Assembly: GCA_013397115.1 (NCBI GenBank)
Contig: VWZW01007673.1
Location: 62,001 to 126,000, forward strand
Direction: 5' to 3'
From: Edolisoma coerulescens
Lineage: Eukaryota; Chordata; Aves; Passeriformes; Campephagidae
Length of the DNA stretch: 64,000 nucleotides
Shown: one piece after another, positions 1-11,696 of the stretch
Position numbering within the stretch: position 1 is the stretch's first letter
How the letters are laid out: each line of letters opens with the position of its first letter
Notes under the pieces: generated by a model
Database searches by the model: none
What the model was told of the DNA's origin: nothing
What the model saw: only the letters and a program-made list of their open reading frames with translations
Made by a program: the position numbers and the translations under genes

Positions 1-3000
1 CTCATTTTAAAGGAGAGATTCCTGATCAGATTCATGACAGTACAGAGGATGCATTACTCCCACCTTTATATTTTATCAGTCAGACTGAATTGCTCAGAAT
101 GCTTTGACGTTAAACAAATAATCTGTCCCTGCTAGTTGGGACATACCCTCTGAAACCATTTCGATTGATGTGATTCCAGGGGCGTAATACCCAGCTCTAC
201 TGGGACTTGTTCTATTTTAAGTAAGTTCAGGAAAATAATTTGCTTTCCTTCCATACTGTATGGATTATGACCTGACTATATTTCTACTATATGAATTTTA
301 AATGACACAGTAAAGATGAACCTGACTCTGAATTACAGGATACAGCACAGAAGCGCTTGGCAGAGAGTCTTTGAAACATGTATAATTTCCTGTATAATTT
401 CCTGCTTTTTTATGCTTGAAAACTGCAGTAGGCATAGTCTCCATATGCTGCTCTGTTCCATATGCAGGGCATGATATATAATTCCAACTTCCACTTAGTA
501 GTGTTCTGCTAATAAAGGATAATGAGATACCATAATATAGCAATATAATTTATGAATAGGCATCAAATAAAGGTTTGCAAAGAAGTGAAACAAACAAGTG
601 AGCCGACAACAGCAATAACAAAAATCCTCTTTCTACAACTTTGGTCTCCATAGTCTGCCCTTGAAATTAAATCAAAATCATGGAAAGAACTAATATTGGA
701 ACATTGTGAACCAGCTGTTTCTTACAGCTGACTAATTAGTCTGTATACCCAGCAAATCAAAAATATTTGTTATCACTTAGGCAAAGTAATCCTACAGAAA
801 TTTGCATGTCAGTAGAATTAACTTTGCCTGAAATAGTGGGAGCACCTCCTGCCTGAAGCAGCAGCTCTCTGCAAGGTGTGCTGGAAGGAAGAGGGCACAG
901 CCCACACCTGACTTGCACCATTTCCCTCACCACCACCCTGTAAACTCTCCACTGTTGCTTTGTAGTGGTGGGAGCAAAGCCCCAAAGCCCCGAATGCCCT
1001 CTTGTTCCAATCTTTTTCTGATCTCTTAGTGGTGTGAACTGAGGCTGGAAAACAGGAAGGAGAAAAGGAATGCATACTTTGTGGAAGTCGCTACATGAAA
1101 CTATCTTACTTAACTTACACAACGCACTTAATATTTTCCATATCAAAAAAATCTTTATTATCTGACACAGGACTCAAGTTAATCCCAGCCTGGAAACCCA
1201 AAAGTGACTGGAAAGGATTTGATGTGGTAGCTTTATCTGTGGCAGTGATGGTGTCCATGGCTAGCTACACCTTACACAGTGCACATCCTCCTTCTTGTAC
1301 ATATATTTTTTTCTTTATTGCACCAGAAAGTTACCCAATTGCCCACACCGGGATACGTATACCGTGATTTGGATGGATCAGGGAGGCAGAAAGTGATGCT
1401 GAAATGGAAGTAGTGCTACAGCTGAGTTTTGCATATCTGTGGTGATACATTTTAATGAAGGGGTTGTGCATGGTTGTATCCAGACCAAGAGCTAGGCCCA
1501 GCCACAGGACTCTCACCCCAGCGCCCTGACAGGTGAAAAGTCTGAACAGGTCTGAACTCAGAGTGAACATGCTGAAGGGGTATCCTAGCCCTTGGACCTA
1601 TATGACTTTCTGGGGAACTGGAGGTGAGGAAGGGAAATGGAGTGGTTCCTGGGTCTAGATTCCTTATGAGCTTGGGATCTGATTGTAATGCTCTCTGAGA
1701 CTTGTGGAGTGGAACCCAAATCTTGTCCCCCAGGACTCAATGCTGGTTGGTAACCTCTGGGTCTAGTACTGCTTTTCCTTCTATATTTTGTATAGACCCT
1801 GTCCAAGTGGGGTTCCAGTACATGGCTGAGACTTCAAAATATGAGTGAAATGCAAATAAATAACAATTTTAGTACTCATTTCTTGGGGCAATTTGAGAAG
1901 GAAGATGTTGATTCTGAAGTAGATCTTCAGTCTTGACCATTTCAATGTTAAGACAGAGAAGAGATAAGGTAACTGGTTGCTCCTCCCAAACAGGGCAGAG
2001 AACAGTGGGGAATCACTTCTTTAAAGCCAGTTGAAATGTGGTCAAATAACAGTAAGAAAAGATGGCATTGCGGAGAAAACTATGGGAAGGGGGAAACGGC
2101 TCCAGACGTTGTGTGACAGATGTTATAATTAATGTCCTTGGCTGCAGCGAAGATGAATCTAAGAGGTGATTTCAGACAACCATTGTTGCATGAAACCTTT
2201 GTCTACGTAAGTGTGTGTCATCAGTGACCTTAGTAAGGACCAGACCGCTGAGCTGCCTTCACTCTGCAGCTGAGACGAGTTGCTCTCTCTTTTGGCCTTC
2301 TCAGGGTGGGATCTAAGGTACAGTGAGAAGAGTCCACCAGTAACTATCCCTCTGTTGTGGAAGTTTCTGTGCCATTAAATCAGAGTAATACTGATAGATA
2401 AGGTTAACTACAGAAACAGTCATGTTTTACTCTAGTTATTCTCTCATTGAGAAAAAATGTTTCAGGAAAGATTATTGATGCAACCTATTAAGACAGAAGA
2501 AGAGTGACCAGAAAACAAATCTCTTCCCAAGACTGTCTTTAGGTTCCCTGCTATGTAGGTCTAGTTCTGTTAAATTGCATGTTATCTTGCTGAGAAATTT
2601 CTGCTATGTCTTTGTTCATAACAGTAGAATAAAAGAGAAAAAACGTCCCCCTTTGAATCTCATTTTTAGCCCTATTGAGAACTCTGCACAGGAATCACAG
2701 TTCTTCTCAACTGGAAGTTATCTATGGTAATTTGGCAAAAAATTTTTGTGAATTTGTATACCACATTAAGATGGCTAAACAGCTGAAACATGGTGAGAAG
2801 AGCTTCATGCCTTTATACACTGAACAATGGTCAGAAGTAAAGAGAAAATAAATCCAAAAGTATGACAGCATTAAAAGGGTGTAATAGAAAAAATACTATT
2901 ATGTGATGGACTAAAGTGGCATAATTTGTAGTAAAGACAGCATAGCCTTCATCTACACAAAATTCAGCCAAACATTCAAACCGTAGAAAACATTTCAAGA

Positions 3001-4319
3001 GTTGTTACAGCAGTGGTTAAATGGATCCTTTATAACACAACAGGATACAATCTTGTATCTAAAGAATAAAATTATACAAGTTGTAAAAATTTGTGCATCC
3101 TTCTTCCAGAAGCAATGCTGGTGCAAATGTACCTGTATAGGTACAGTTTGCTCCTTTAAGAGTTTCAGAGACGAGCATTTTGCTTCTGCTGTTGCAATGT
3201 GATGTGAATTTTTTATCAAAATGCCACTGCATGACAAAATGCTATTTTGTTAAACTTCTTTTAATGATTTCAAAATATTCAGTGAATATTGAATCTAAGT
3301 GAAAATCCTAGAAAATAATAAATGGGTTTGGTCAGACTTTCGGATTTTAAGATGGAGTCTTTACCCAGGTGAGTTGATCTCTTTGAGAGGTCTCTTAGTT
3401 GAGGACCACCAAAAAGCAAGTTTCTTTAGATCTGCCTGCTTTACTCAGCAATAAGCACTTAAGAACTCTTTAAAGTAAATCTGCAGAATTTATATTCCAT
3501 ATTATGTCTCTATTCCCTGCTTCCCCTCTTTCACAGATGATCATGGGTTATTAACTATTGTGTAGAAAAGAAGATGTGAACATAATTTTACCATGGAAAA
3601 TCAAGGGTTCTTATTATTGTGTGCCAGAGCTAGTGCTCCTGGAGATTTTTTTGCCTCATGACAGAGTTGTGTCTCTGCAACAGTGATGGTGGGTTCTCTA
3701 GAACACAGCTATGAATCAGGGGTGGGATGGACCTTGAGCATTCAATCTCATAAACTGACAGCTTTAAAAATAATATTCCAACCTTGGATTAGGCCTAGGA
3801 GGGTCATAGCTGTAGAAAACTAAGTGAAGCAGCATTAATACCTCTGAACAGTCTGTACATCTGCAGAACACTTGTTTCTTTTGCTGTTCAGTATATTCAC
3901 TGAATTGTAGAAGTGAAGGAAGACAAGAGATCTGATGAGATCTTTCACTCCAAGTCATTTCCTCCTATCCTGGCTTCACAAAACAGCAACTAGAGAAGAC
4001 CTCACACAGTATGTACTGGGATCAGGGCAGGTTCCAAGAGCCAGCAAGAGAAAAATGCAACAGAGGTGATACTTTCCACTTCCTGGCTCCTGTCTGAGCT
4101 GCTGACTCAGAATTAGGTATGAAACTGGTACCTTATGCAGCAACACGATGCCTTCAAAAAGGTGGCCAGCATAAATTCACCTCTGTGTGATAAGGACTCC
4201 TGGCTTCCTCTGAATTTCTGTCAGCTCAACTGGCCCGTAATGTGGGAAATAAAAATGCAGGCTGGCAAAGACCCCTTGAAAGCCTGTCCATTTCTGACAA
4301 TGTCCCTCCCTTGACTGGA
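1..4319. other. Non-coding DNA, no recognised element
   Basis: AT-rich sequence with no recognised repeat family, RNA gene or exon. Two slightly GC-richer patches stand out, near 830-1070 and 1570-1830. Open frames there (the longest 129 codons, minus strand, 757-1146) have no recognisable domain and overlap frames on the opposite strand, as expected by chance. A 12-bp unit, TGTATAATTTCC, is repeated directly twice at 379-402. A possible conserved regulatory stretch around 2100-2230 is described under findings. Confidence 0.6.
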
Positions 4320-4680
4320 TTTTAAATAGGCCATCTGGAAATGCTTTTCTCTTAACTTTTCTTTAAAATTACCCACTTAAGAGATTTCATTGTACCTTGG
4401 AACCATCTATTGTAGTGTGTCCCTAAAGTGAGAACATTTTCCTTAATATTTAACCCAGATCTCTTTTGTCACAGGTTAGGATGTTTTCTAGTTGTGCTGT
4501 CCCTCACAGACACAGTGAGCAACTGATCACTGTCTTGCTTTTAAATCCTTTATATAAGTTAGGAGAAATCCTTACGTCCTCTCTAAGATAAGCAAAATCA
4601 AATATTTCAGTCTTTTCCCAATGGTCATGCTGTCTTAGACTATTACCATCTTTTCTACTAAACTCACTGCAATTCAGCTA
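4320..4680 (-). mobile_element. Ancient CR1 LINE fragment, 3' part, minus strand
   Basis: Reading on the plus strand, this stretch follows the antisense of an old amniote CR1 3' region in the right order: a TTTAAAATTACCCAC-like block, then CTTAATATTTAACCCAGATC, then GAGCAACTGATCACTGTC, then the block corresponding to the CR1 segment upstream of the 3' UTR. Divergence is heavy, with no intact reading frame, so it is a relic. The left end is the 3' side of the element; the terminal repeat tail is not visible. The match is to turtle/crocodile-type CR1 as I remember it rather than to the young avian subfamilies. No alignment was run, so the boundaries are good to about 30 bp. Confidence 0.5.
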
Positions 4681-7600
4681 CATTCCTCATTAAGTGTTTT
4701 TGGTTTTTTTTTAATAGATAGTGTATAAATATGGCCAGAAAAAAGTGCCCATTGTACAGAGGAGTCCTGTTTTGGTGTAAGTTTGACATTGTATTTTGTT
4801 TGGTATCAGGGAAAGAATGGGTGTGAATATGAGAGACCTTATTTTGTTATTTTTCTTGCATGTAAATAGATAATAAATACAACAGGGAAATTTTGGGGAA
4901 AATCATTATCTTTCTTTGAAAGTCTAGGAGCATTTGGATTTTAGCAATGAATTTACAAGAATCTCAGCTCTGAAGCTTGCCCTTGTTAAATTATATTCAA
5001 TGTCACAACTGTTTACATAAGCAAGGATTATTAGTACATCTGTAATCACTTCTACTGGCAGTCTATGAAAGAGCTGAATGCTTCAGCTTTAGCCCTTTAA
5101 TCTAAAGTAAAGAATAAGTCAATGTTATGTAATCTAAACTATAAATATTGAAGAGAAAATGAAAAATTAAAGTTAGGTAGTAATAGGTCTCTAGGAATAA
5201 TAATAATTTCAAAAAATTACAGCATTCTAATTTTAAGCAAAGTTATTAACTAAGATCTAGGTTTGCAGAATCTTCATTAGAACATCACCTCTTTTTTTTC
5301 AGCATGCGTTTGTACTGTAAATACTAAACAAATATTGACTGAGTGGAATAGCAGTAAAATTTTTACAGCAGTAAAAATGGTTCCCGGTACAAGCACATAG
5401 AGCTTGTAAATAAAAGGAATACACCATCAAGGGAATAATTTCTTCTCATGGCAACTTTTTCTTTATTTCAGGAATCATGCACTTCATGTATTGCAAAATT
5501 CTGTTTCGTAATTGCTTCTAAAACATGAAGACTTTTCAAGGTATCTTGCCACTCACTTCTTTCACAGTTATTTTTCATGTGAAATAGCATCCAACTTGAT
5601 TTCCAGGATTAGCCAAAATTTGATTCACTTTCATATGACCCACAGTCTGTTGTGCCTTAATAATGTTGTTTTAAAAGATGCTTTAAGGGTGTTTTTGGTA
5701 TTCAGAAGGCCTGATCATCTGCAGGTATTTTTCTTTCCGAAGAAATTAAGTATTTATAGTTATTTTTAATGTGGAAGAGGTTTTATACATGTTTAAGCAA
5801 AACCATTAATACTGTACTGATTCATTTTCTTGTAATATCTATTTGGTAGAGACATTTAAATGAATAATATCTTTTCCCTGTGTGTCTTTAGAACAGCTGA
5901 TCTTTTCTGATTTATGTCATTGACTATGTAAATGTTCCTCAAATTTACAACATTGCTTCTAAAGGTTTCCTATGATGAAGTGTTCCAACCTCAGTCCTTT
6001 TTTGTTTCATTATAAATATCTATTCCGAAAAATGTCCTAGTTCTTGATGATGAATATTGTACCTCTCTTTTGTGAACCTCCTTCATTTTAAGATTATAAA
6101 CAAATAGCTCTCCAAAACAGACAATATGGGCCAAGTTGTTCCTTTAGGGGATTATTTTAGACAGCTGCACAGCAAATAAGCAGTGTGAGGCCTATTTACA
6201 CACAGTCATTGAAGCATTCATTCCACTGATTTATAGGACAGCAAAAGGTCTTTGAGACACAGACCCAGCAATTTTGAGCTGAAGTTAAAGAGAGGATTTT
6301 GTATCCTGCCCACCCCACAGCCCCAAAGGTATTTAAAAAATCAATTGAAGGATTTGTTGCCAGAATAGATAGATACAGTGCAGCCCTACATCCTGGATAA
6401 TATTGATCTCAGATGCTGAGTCTCCATTTTTCATACCATAATCATAATATGTATTTGCTAAAGTCTTAATGATATGGTATTATTACATTGTTTCTGTAAA
6501 AGGTAAAAAGTAGAACATGTAAACTTGTTTTTAACTAAAATGTAACCCAATGCTTGCAATAAGGCAATTTCACCAGAGGGTTTTGATAGTTAAATGGGCT
6601 AATTATTATTGTGATTATTCAGGGAGACCAAAGTGCAGCATAATTTTCATAACCACTGAACGCATCCTGATCCCATTGGCATATTTTATTGACATTCAAC
6701 ATTTCTTAATATCATCTACCTTAATTTAAAAAAAATTACACTCTGCATATGTGATATAATTATGCAAGCTCTTATATGTAGGTATTTCCAGGAATATTCT
6801 AGGTCTTACAGTAAGATGAAATCTCCAGGCTCTGGAGGTGCCTATTTGTCTTTACTGTCTGTAGGGGAAGGAAGGGATAAGTTAAGACTCAGAAATATGC
6901 TATGAATTGGTTAGCACTACCCCCTCCCATCCCCCCAGGCATATCAGTGTAAGTAACTAAAAATGAAGGTGTTTAAAATCAGTGTCCACTTGTGAAATTT
7001 GGGAAGCTTTACAGAAAAGGGCAGGAGAAAATAAACAAACCTTTGATTTTCAGTTTGCACCAAAACTTGACATAAATCAAACTGCAGTCTAAGAAGTTAT
7101 CAAATTAAATGGTAACTTCATGGAATTTATTTTTCTTAGCATCCACACATGTTTAAAATGTGTCTCTAACAAAAAGAGAGTAGCAAGAAGACTTGGTATT
7201 ATATGGTGATATTAGGATTGCTAGTGTCAGTGATATTGTTGGAATATCATTATTTCTGAGCTTCAAAACAATATGTTTTGAATTGGAAAAAGTTCAAAAG
7301 AATGCCAAATAAATCGCATTTATTTGAATTCTGGAAAACATCCTTGTATTGACACAGTCATGAATTTCGGCCTATTTAGCCTATGCAAAGCAAAGGTTCA
7401 GAAGTAGTGTTCTCACAATTTAGGACCTTGAGTTTTGAAATTAAGTGATCTGAATAACAGACATCCTTTAGAATTTGAAATCAATAGCATGATCGTTTAC
7501 TTCTGAAAATGTCTTTTGTCATTATTATTATTGAAAATGAATTCTAAGGATTAAAAGTCATTCACATAATTCTCCAATAATGTCTATGAAATTTTATCAG

Positions 7601-9379
7601 TCCACTTTATAGAGTTTAAAAAATGATTCACACACAGATGATAAAATTGTCTTTATGTCTTTGCTTCGCTATTCAGAAAATGTCCCGGTTTGCAAGCGGA
7701 TTGAAAGTCACAAGCAGTTTGTTATTACAAATGCAACTAAAATGAAAAATACAGAAATGTTTCCTGAATTGACTTTGGGATGTCTTTGGATGGAATAGTC
7801 TCCCAATTTCCAAATCACTCAGCTCAGATGCATCACTAGAATCAGGTACCATTATGGTAAATGATATGTTTTCTCTTGATTTATTAGTCAAAGGCAGAAA
7901 AAAAAAAGCTTAAATTGTCTTCTAAAGGCTAAAGACACATGCTTATCTTAGAAGGAAAAAAACCACCAACAACTCTAGCATATTTATTAGCATGGATTCT
8001 TTCAATATCCTTCATACCGTATACTTTCCAACTTCCCATATCACCACTATCAAATAAGCTATCAAATAGAAAATATTTTAGGAAATTTAAGGACTGCTTG
8101 GGTAAGATGGGATAAAGGAGCAGGGTATCCCTAAATAGAGTGATTTTTAAGACTCTCACACCTGACAGATCAATACTGCTATTTATTATTAATCTAGATC
8201 AGATTCAAATGCATAAATTAAGCTTATGAATAGTCAACTGTGGTGATTTTAAAGTTTTTCATTATAATGCCCTTGAGATTTTAAGTCCCAACACCAGTGC
8301 TTCTCAGAATTTAATTCAAACAATTGAAATATTCTATACCATTAAAACTCAGTTTTCTCACATTGAAAATACAGTGGTTTGTATTATTTAGCTGTCCTTT
8401 TGTCTACTCTAAGAAAAATTCTTTATTTTCCTTTGAAAAATCATTGAAATGCGCTTTGACATTATTCTAAGAGAAATTAAATTACTTTTAGTAAACAACT
8501 GCGTACTTTTTTCTCTCCATCTCAGGGTGCTATCCTGGTACCACTTTTCATCCTCTTTTGAGTTAAATCAGCTATCTATGGCTGGTCAAATTTAATGAGA
8601 AATGTACTAGAAGACATCGAAACATAAATTACAATGTTTTCCAGATCTGTCTTTACACAAATATGTACCAGTCTCAGTATGGACAGTGGTGTATGGTCAG
8701 CTACTGCAGTTATTTCTCCAAACAATCCTGATTCAGTGGTTGCTCAGAGAGGGTGTGAAGACTCAGTTTCAATCAAAGACCAAATCAGAGAATAAAAGAA
8801 AAGAAAGAGCATCTACTGATCAAATTTATATATTAACAAATTTAGGGGAAGGGTAGAAAGCAAAGGAGGGTCATCACTGAAGAAAGATATGGATTATTTG
8901 TTTGTCTGGACATAATTCAATGTAGTTGAACATGAAGCCATCATTGTCTCTTCTGAAAAGTGTTTTTACCTGCAAAGGACTTTCAAGGGGATTTGCCTGA
9001 TATAGCGGATGTCCAGCCGATAGTAACCCTCTGATCTGATTCTTTGTCCTTGGTCAACTAAACAGCAAAACATCAGCAAAAGCAGACATTTCATTTTACC
9101 ACTATATTTAGTAAAGTGAAGCCACTCCTGATTTATTGCAATCAGGACAAGTGGAAGAAAGCTGTAATATACACCTCAGCAGACATTTTCACACCTCAAG
9201 CTACAGAAATCCAAATATTTTTAAATGTGCAACAATATCCTCATTTGAATGAATGCAAACTTAATAAAATTTCAGCACATTGTATTTTTGATAATAAAGC
9301 TTCATTCTGGGATTTTTCTTTGCATGGAGTGTTTCATTTCTACGTGGTTGTATATAATACAATGTGCTAACCCTGGTGT
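4681..9379. other. Non-coding DNA, no recognised element
   Basis: AT-rich unique-looking sequence. I see no LINE tail, LTR end, tRNA-like box or coding frame with recognisable similarity. Short open frames of 70-85 codons (for example 5512-5769 plus and 7673-7891 minus) are what an AT-rich stretch gives by chance. Confidence 0.6.
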
Positions 9380-9655
9380 TCAGTGATAGGACCTATGGAA
9401 ATGGTTCAAAACTGCATCAGGCAAGTTTCAGACTTAATATTGTGGAACATTTCTTTACTGAGATGGTGGTCAAACACTGGAACAATCTTCCCAGAGAGGT
9501 GTTCGGCACCCCAAGCCTGTCAGTGTTTAAGAGACTTTTGGACAATGCCTTTAGCAATAACACGAATAAACTCTTGGTAGACCTGAAGTGGTCAGACAAA
9601 TGGACTAGATGATCACTGTAAGTTCTTTCCAAATGGAACTATCCTATTCTATTAT
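9380..9655 (+). mobile_element. CR1 LINE 3' end (ORF2 C-terminus plus 3' UTR), plus strand
   Basis: CR1 is a non-LTR retrotransposon that inserts 5'-truncated copies by target-primed reverse transcription. A plus-strand frame over 9364-9612 encodes the characteristic CR1 ORF2 C-terminus: SDRTYGNG near the start, then ASFRLNI, then FFTEMVVKHWNNLPREV, then SLSVFKR. This matches the conserved FFTERVVKHWNRLPREV block of the family. After the frame comes GACTAGATGATCACTG and a decayed TTCTTTCC...CTATTCTATTA tail, the usual 3' end. Upstream sequence is absent, as expected for a 5' truncation. The tail is degenerate, suggesting a middle-aged copy. Its frame is a relic, not a gene. Confidence 0.88.
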
Positions 9656-10035
9656 AATCAACTAGTCCCTATATTCTCTTAGGAAACAATTTCTTCCTGT
9701 TGTCTTAATTATTACATTAATTATATCAATAACAATATACAGACATTACACGATGTAAAAGAAAACAGCACACATCTTATTGCTAACTTTGTCCGTCTAT
9801 TAAAAAAAACCCAACATTTTTTGCTTTATAATCAGAAACTTAAGTACGAAAATATTGTGTTATTTATTCATAAACTAAAATATCAATGCTAGCAAAACCA
9901 TTTAAACAGTTAATGCAAATATAATTCTAAAAACCATTTCTTGATGGTATTTATACTATTTTTATGCTTTTAAAAGCATATAAGAAGATGAAAAGACTTT
10001 TATGTCACTGTGTCTTGAAGCATCTTCTGACACTG
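9656..10035. other. Spacer between two CR1 copies, nothing recognised
   Basis: AT-rich spacer of about 380 bases with no recognisable repeat, exon or RNA. Confidence 0.55.
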
Positions 10036-10320
10036 TAGAATCATAAAGTCATTCAAACTGGAAGGGACCTCAGGCGGTCCCTGGTCCAACGTCCTGCTCA
10101 CAGCAGGGCCAGCTATAGGGTCAGAACAGGTTGGTCCAGTTGGGGCTTAAAAGCCCTCAAGTTCAGAGACTGCACCATGCGGGCAGCCTGTGCCACTGTC
10201 TGACTGTCCTCGTGGGAGAAATCTTCTCCATCCAGCCTGATCTGAGTTTTGAAATTACATTCTTTGTCCCCACTCCTGGTGCCATTTACTGCTCTACACT
10301 GCCTGGCTTCTTCTCCTTGA
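10036..10320 (-). mobile_element. CR1 LINE 3' end, minus strand
   Basis: The plus strand begins with TAGAATCATAAAGTCATTC, the complement of the CR1 terminal ATTCTATGATT-type repeat, followed by CTGGAAGGGACCTCAGG, TCCAACGTCCTGCTC and AGCAGGGCCAGCTATAGGGT. These are in the order and spacing of an antisense CR1 3' UTR, followed by the GTGGGAGAAATCTTCTCCA block, which corresponds to the FFTERV-type coding segment. The 3' terminus is therefore on the left and the truncated 5' side on the right, fading near 10250-10320. The copy lies about 380 bp from an oppositely oriented CR1 (9380-9655). Confidence 0.82.
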
Positions 10321-10654
10321 CACTTTCTTGAAGTTTTGGTTCAAGGCGTTGGGTGTTGTATTGCAATAAAACATTATTGTATTTTGCACATAAAAAATAG
10401 CCACTTTGATAAATACTAGAGAGCCCTTCCATCAGCAACCATTTTAGCACCATATTCACCGATTTTCATTACAGATTTTGGTGGCACCTACCTGTAATAT
10501 CTATAAACAATCATGTCAATTTAATACAAAACAGCTTCATAGCTAAACATTGGCGGAGCTATCTGCATAGTTTAACAAAGGAAAAGTTATGGCATGACCT
10601 GATAAAAGGAGGACAAAATATGGATGTCTTCTTCGATCCAGCAGAGCACAACAA

Positions 10655-10930
10655 AAGCCCAAGGCTGAATGTTGAAACCATGCTAATTCATGCCAGAAAT
10701 AAGGTGTACACTTTTAACACTGGAGATAAATAATGTTTCAAATAACCTGCCTTAGGTCATGGCATATTCTTCTGGAAATATTGAAGAAGACTGAATGTTT
10801 TCTCCCTTAAAATATATACACTTCAAACAGGAATTAAATCAGGAGCATCCTGTGGCTTGTGTAAAGCAGGGGGTCAGACTTGATGATCACAATAGTCCCT
10901 TCTGGCCTTAACATCTATGATCTAAATGGA
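10655..10930 (+). mobile_element. Ancient reptile-type CR1 3' end, plus strand
   Basis: The order of blocks follows old amniote CR1 3' regions known from turtles and crocodiles: AAGGCTGAATGTTGAAAC, CTAATTCATGCCAGAAAT, AAGGTGTACACTTTTAACA, then a degraded middle, then CAGGAATTAAATCAGG, GGGGTCAGACTTGATGATCA, CAATAGTCCCTTCTGGCCTT and a final ATCTATGATCTA. The 3' end differs from young avian CR1 (CCTTCTGGCC instead of CCTTCCAACC). No reading frame survives. I place the copy in a lineage active before modern birds diversified. This is inference from subfamily type and divergence. Confidence 0.68.
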
Positions 10931-11309
10931 ACACAGCACCAGGAGAACTCAAATCCCCTCACAGATTTAATAAAAGCGAAGAGCACATGACTGACCCAGA
11001 GGCAATTTTGAGAGTTGCTAGCACGACCGGCTGCTGATAATGTAGGGCTCTGCCAAGTGGCCAGACACTGGCACTGATAGGACACATTTCACAACCTGAC
11101 ATCTGGGATTTCAGGTAGCTGTGTGCATCACATGCAGCTCTGGCTAATGACTAGAGAAGACAAGGAAAGCTTTAAGTCACTATGAAACTGATTCTTTTAA
11201 AGAAACAAACAGAAGAAAATTCAGCTTGCTTGAATTTTATCTCCTCCCAAATTAAATCAAAAGATTCATTAATTGAGAATTGCAGCATTCTTTTTTTTTT
11301 TTAACTTAT

Positions 11310-11410
11310 TGTCATGGTTTAATCCTAGCCAGCAACTAAGCCCCATGCAGCCATTTGCTCAATCCCTTGGGTGGGATGGGGAGAGAATTGGAAGAGTAAA
11401 AGTGAACACA
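11310..11410 (+). mobile_element. Fragment of an avian endogenous-retrovirus LTR
   Basis: Begins TGTCATGGTTTAATCC and continues GCCAGCAACTAAGCCCCATG, then GGATGGGGAGAGAATTGGAA and GAGTAAAAGTGAACACAC. This is the terminal part of a bird LTR family that starts TGTCATGGTTTAACCCCAGC as I remember it. The match stops abruptly near 11410, so most of the LTR is missing. Strand is arbitrary, because I cannot tell U3 from U5 from this piece. No internal retroviral genes are nearby. I give no family name. Confidence 0.65.
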
Positions 11411-11651
11411 CTTATAGCAGCATGCTTCTAAATAAATATCTTGCAGTTATGAACAATACTTAACAAATACATTCATACTCTAACACTGGTATTTATTTTG
11501 AATTTTTAGCTGAAAACCTTAATAGTAACTCTGCAGTAAAAACCATAGAGGAAGAAGACATAGCTATAGCTGATAGAGCGTCTAAGCCTAGATTTTTCAT
11601 TTCCATATCTCTGTACACAATGCATAAGTCACTTTATTGCTTAATAGTTAC

Positions 11652-11696
11652 TTTTTTTTTTTTTTNNNNNNTTTTTTTTTTTTTTTTTTTTTTTTT
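11652..11696. repeat. Poly-T tract containing a 6-N assembly gap
   Basis: A run of T interrupted by six N (11666-11671). The true length is unknown, because the gap lies inside the homopolymer. A poly-T on the plus strand could be the poly-A tail of a minus-strand retroinsertion, but the adjacent sequence (11697 onward) shows no polyadenylation signal or recognised transcript, so I treat it as a simple repeat. Confidence 0.9.

Noticed and set aside
757..1146. Longest open frame, 129 codons, minus strand
   Set aside because: No recognisable domain, an overlapping 85-codon frame on the same strand in another phase, and length within chance expectation for 64 kb.
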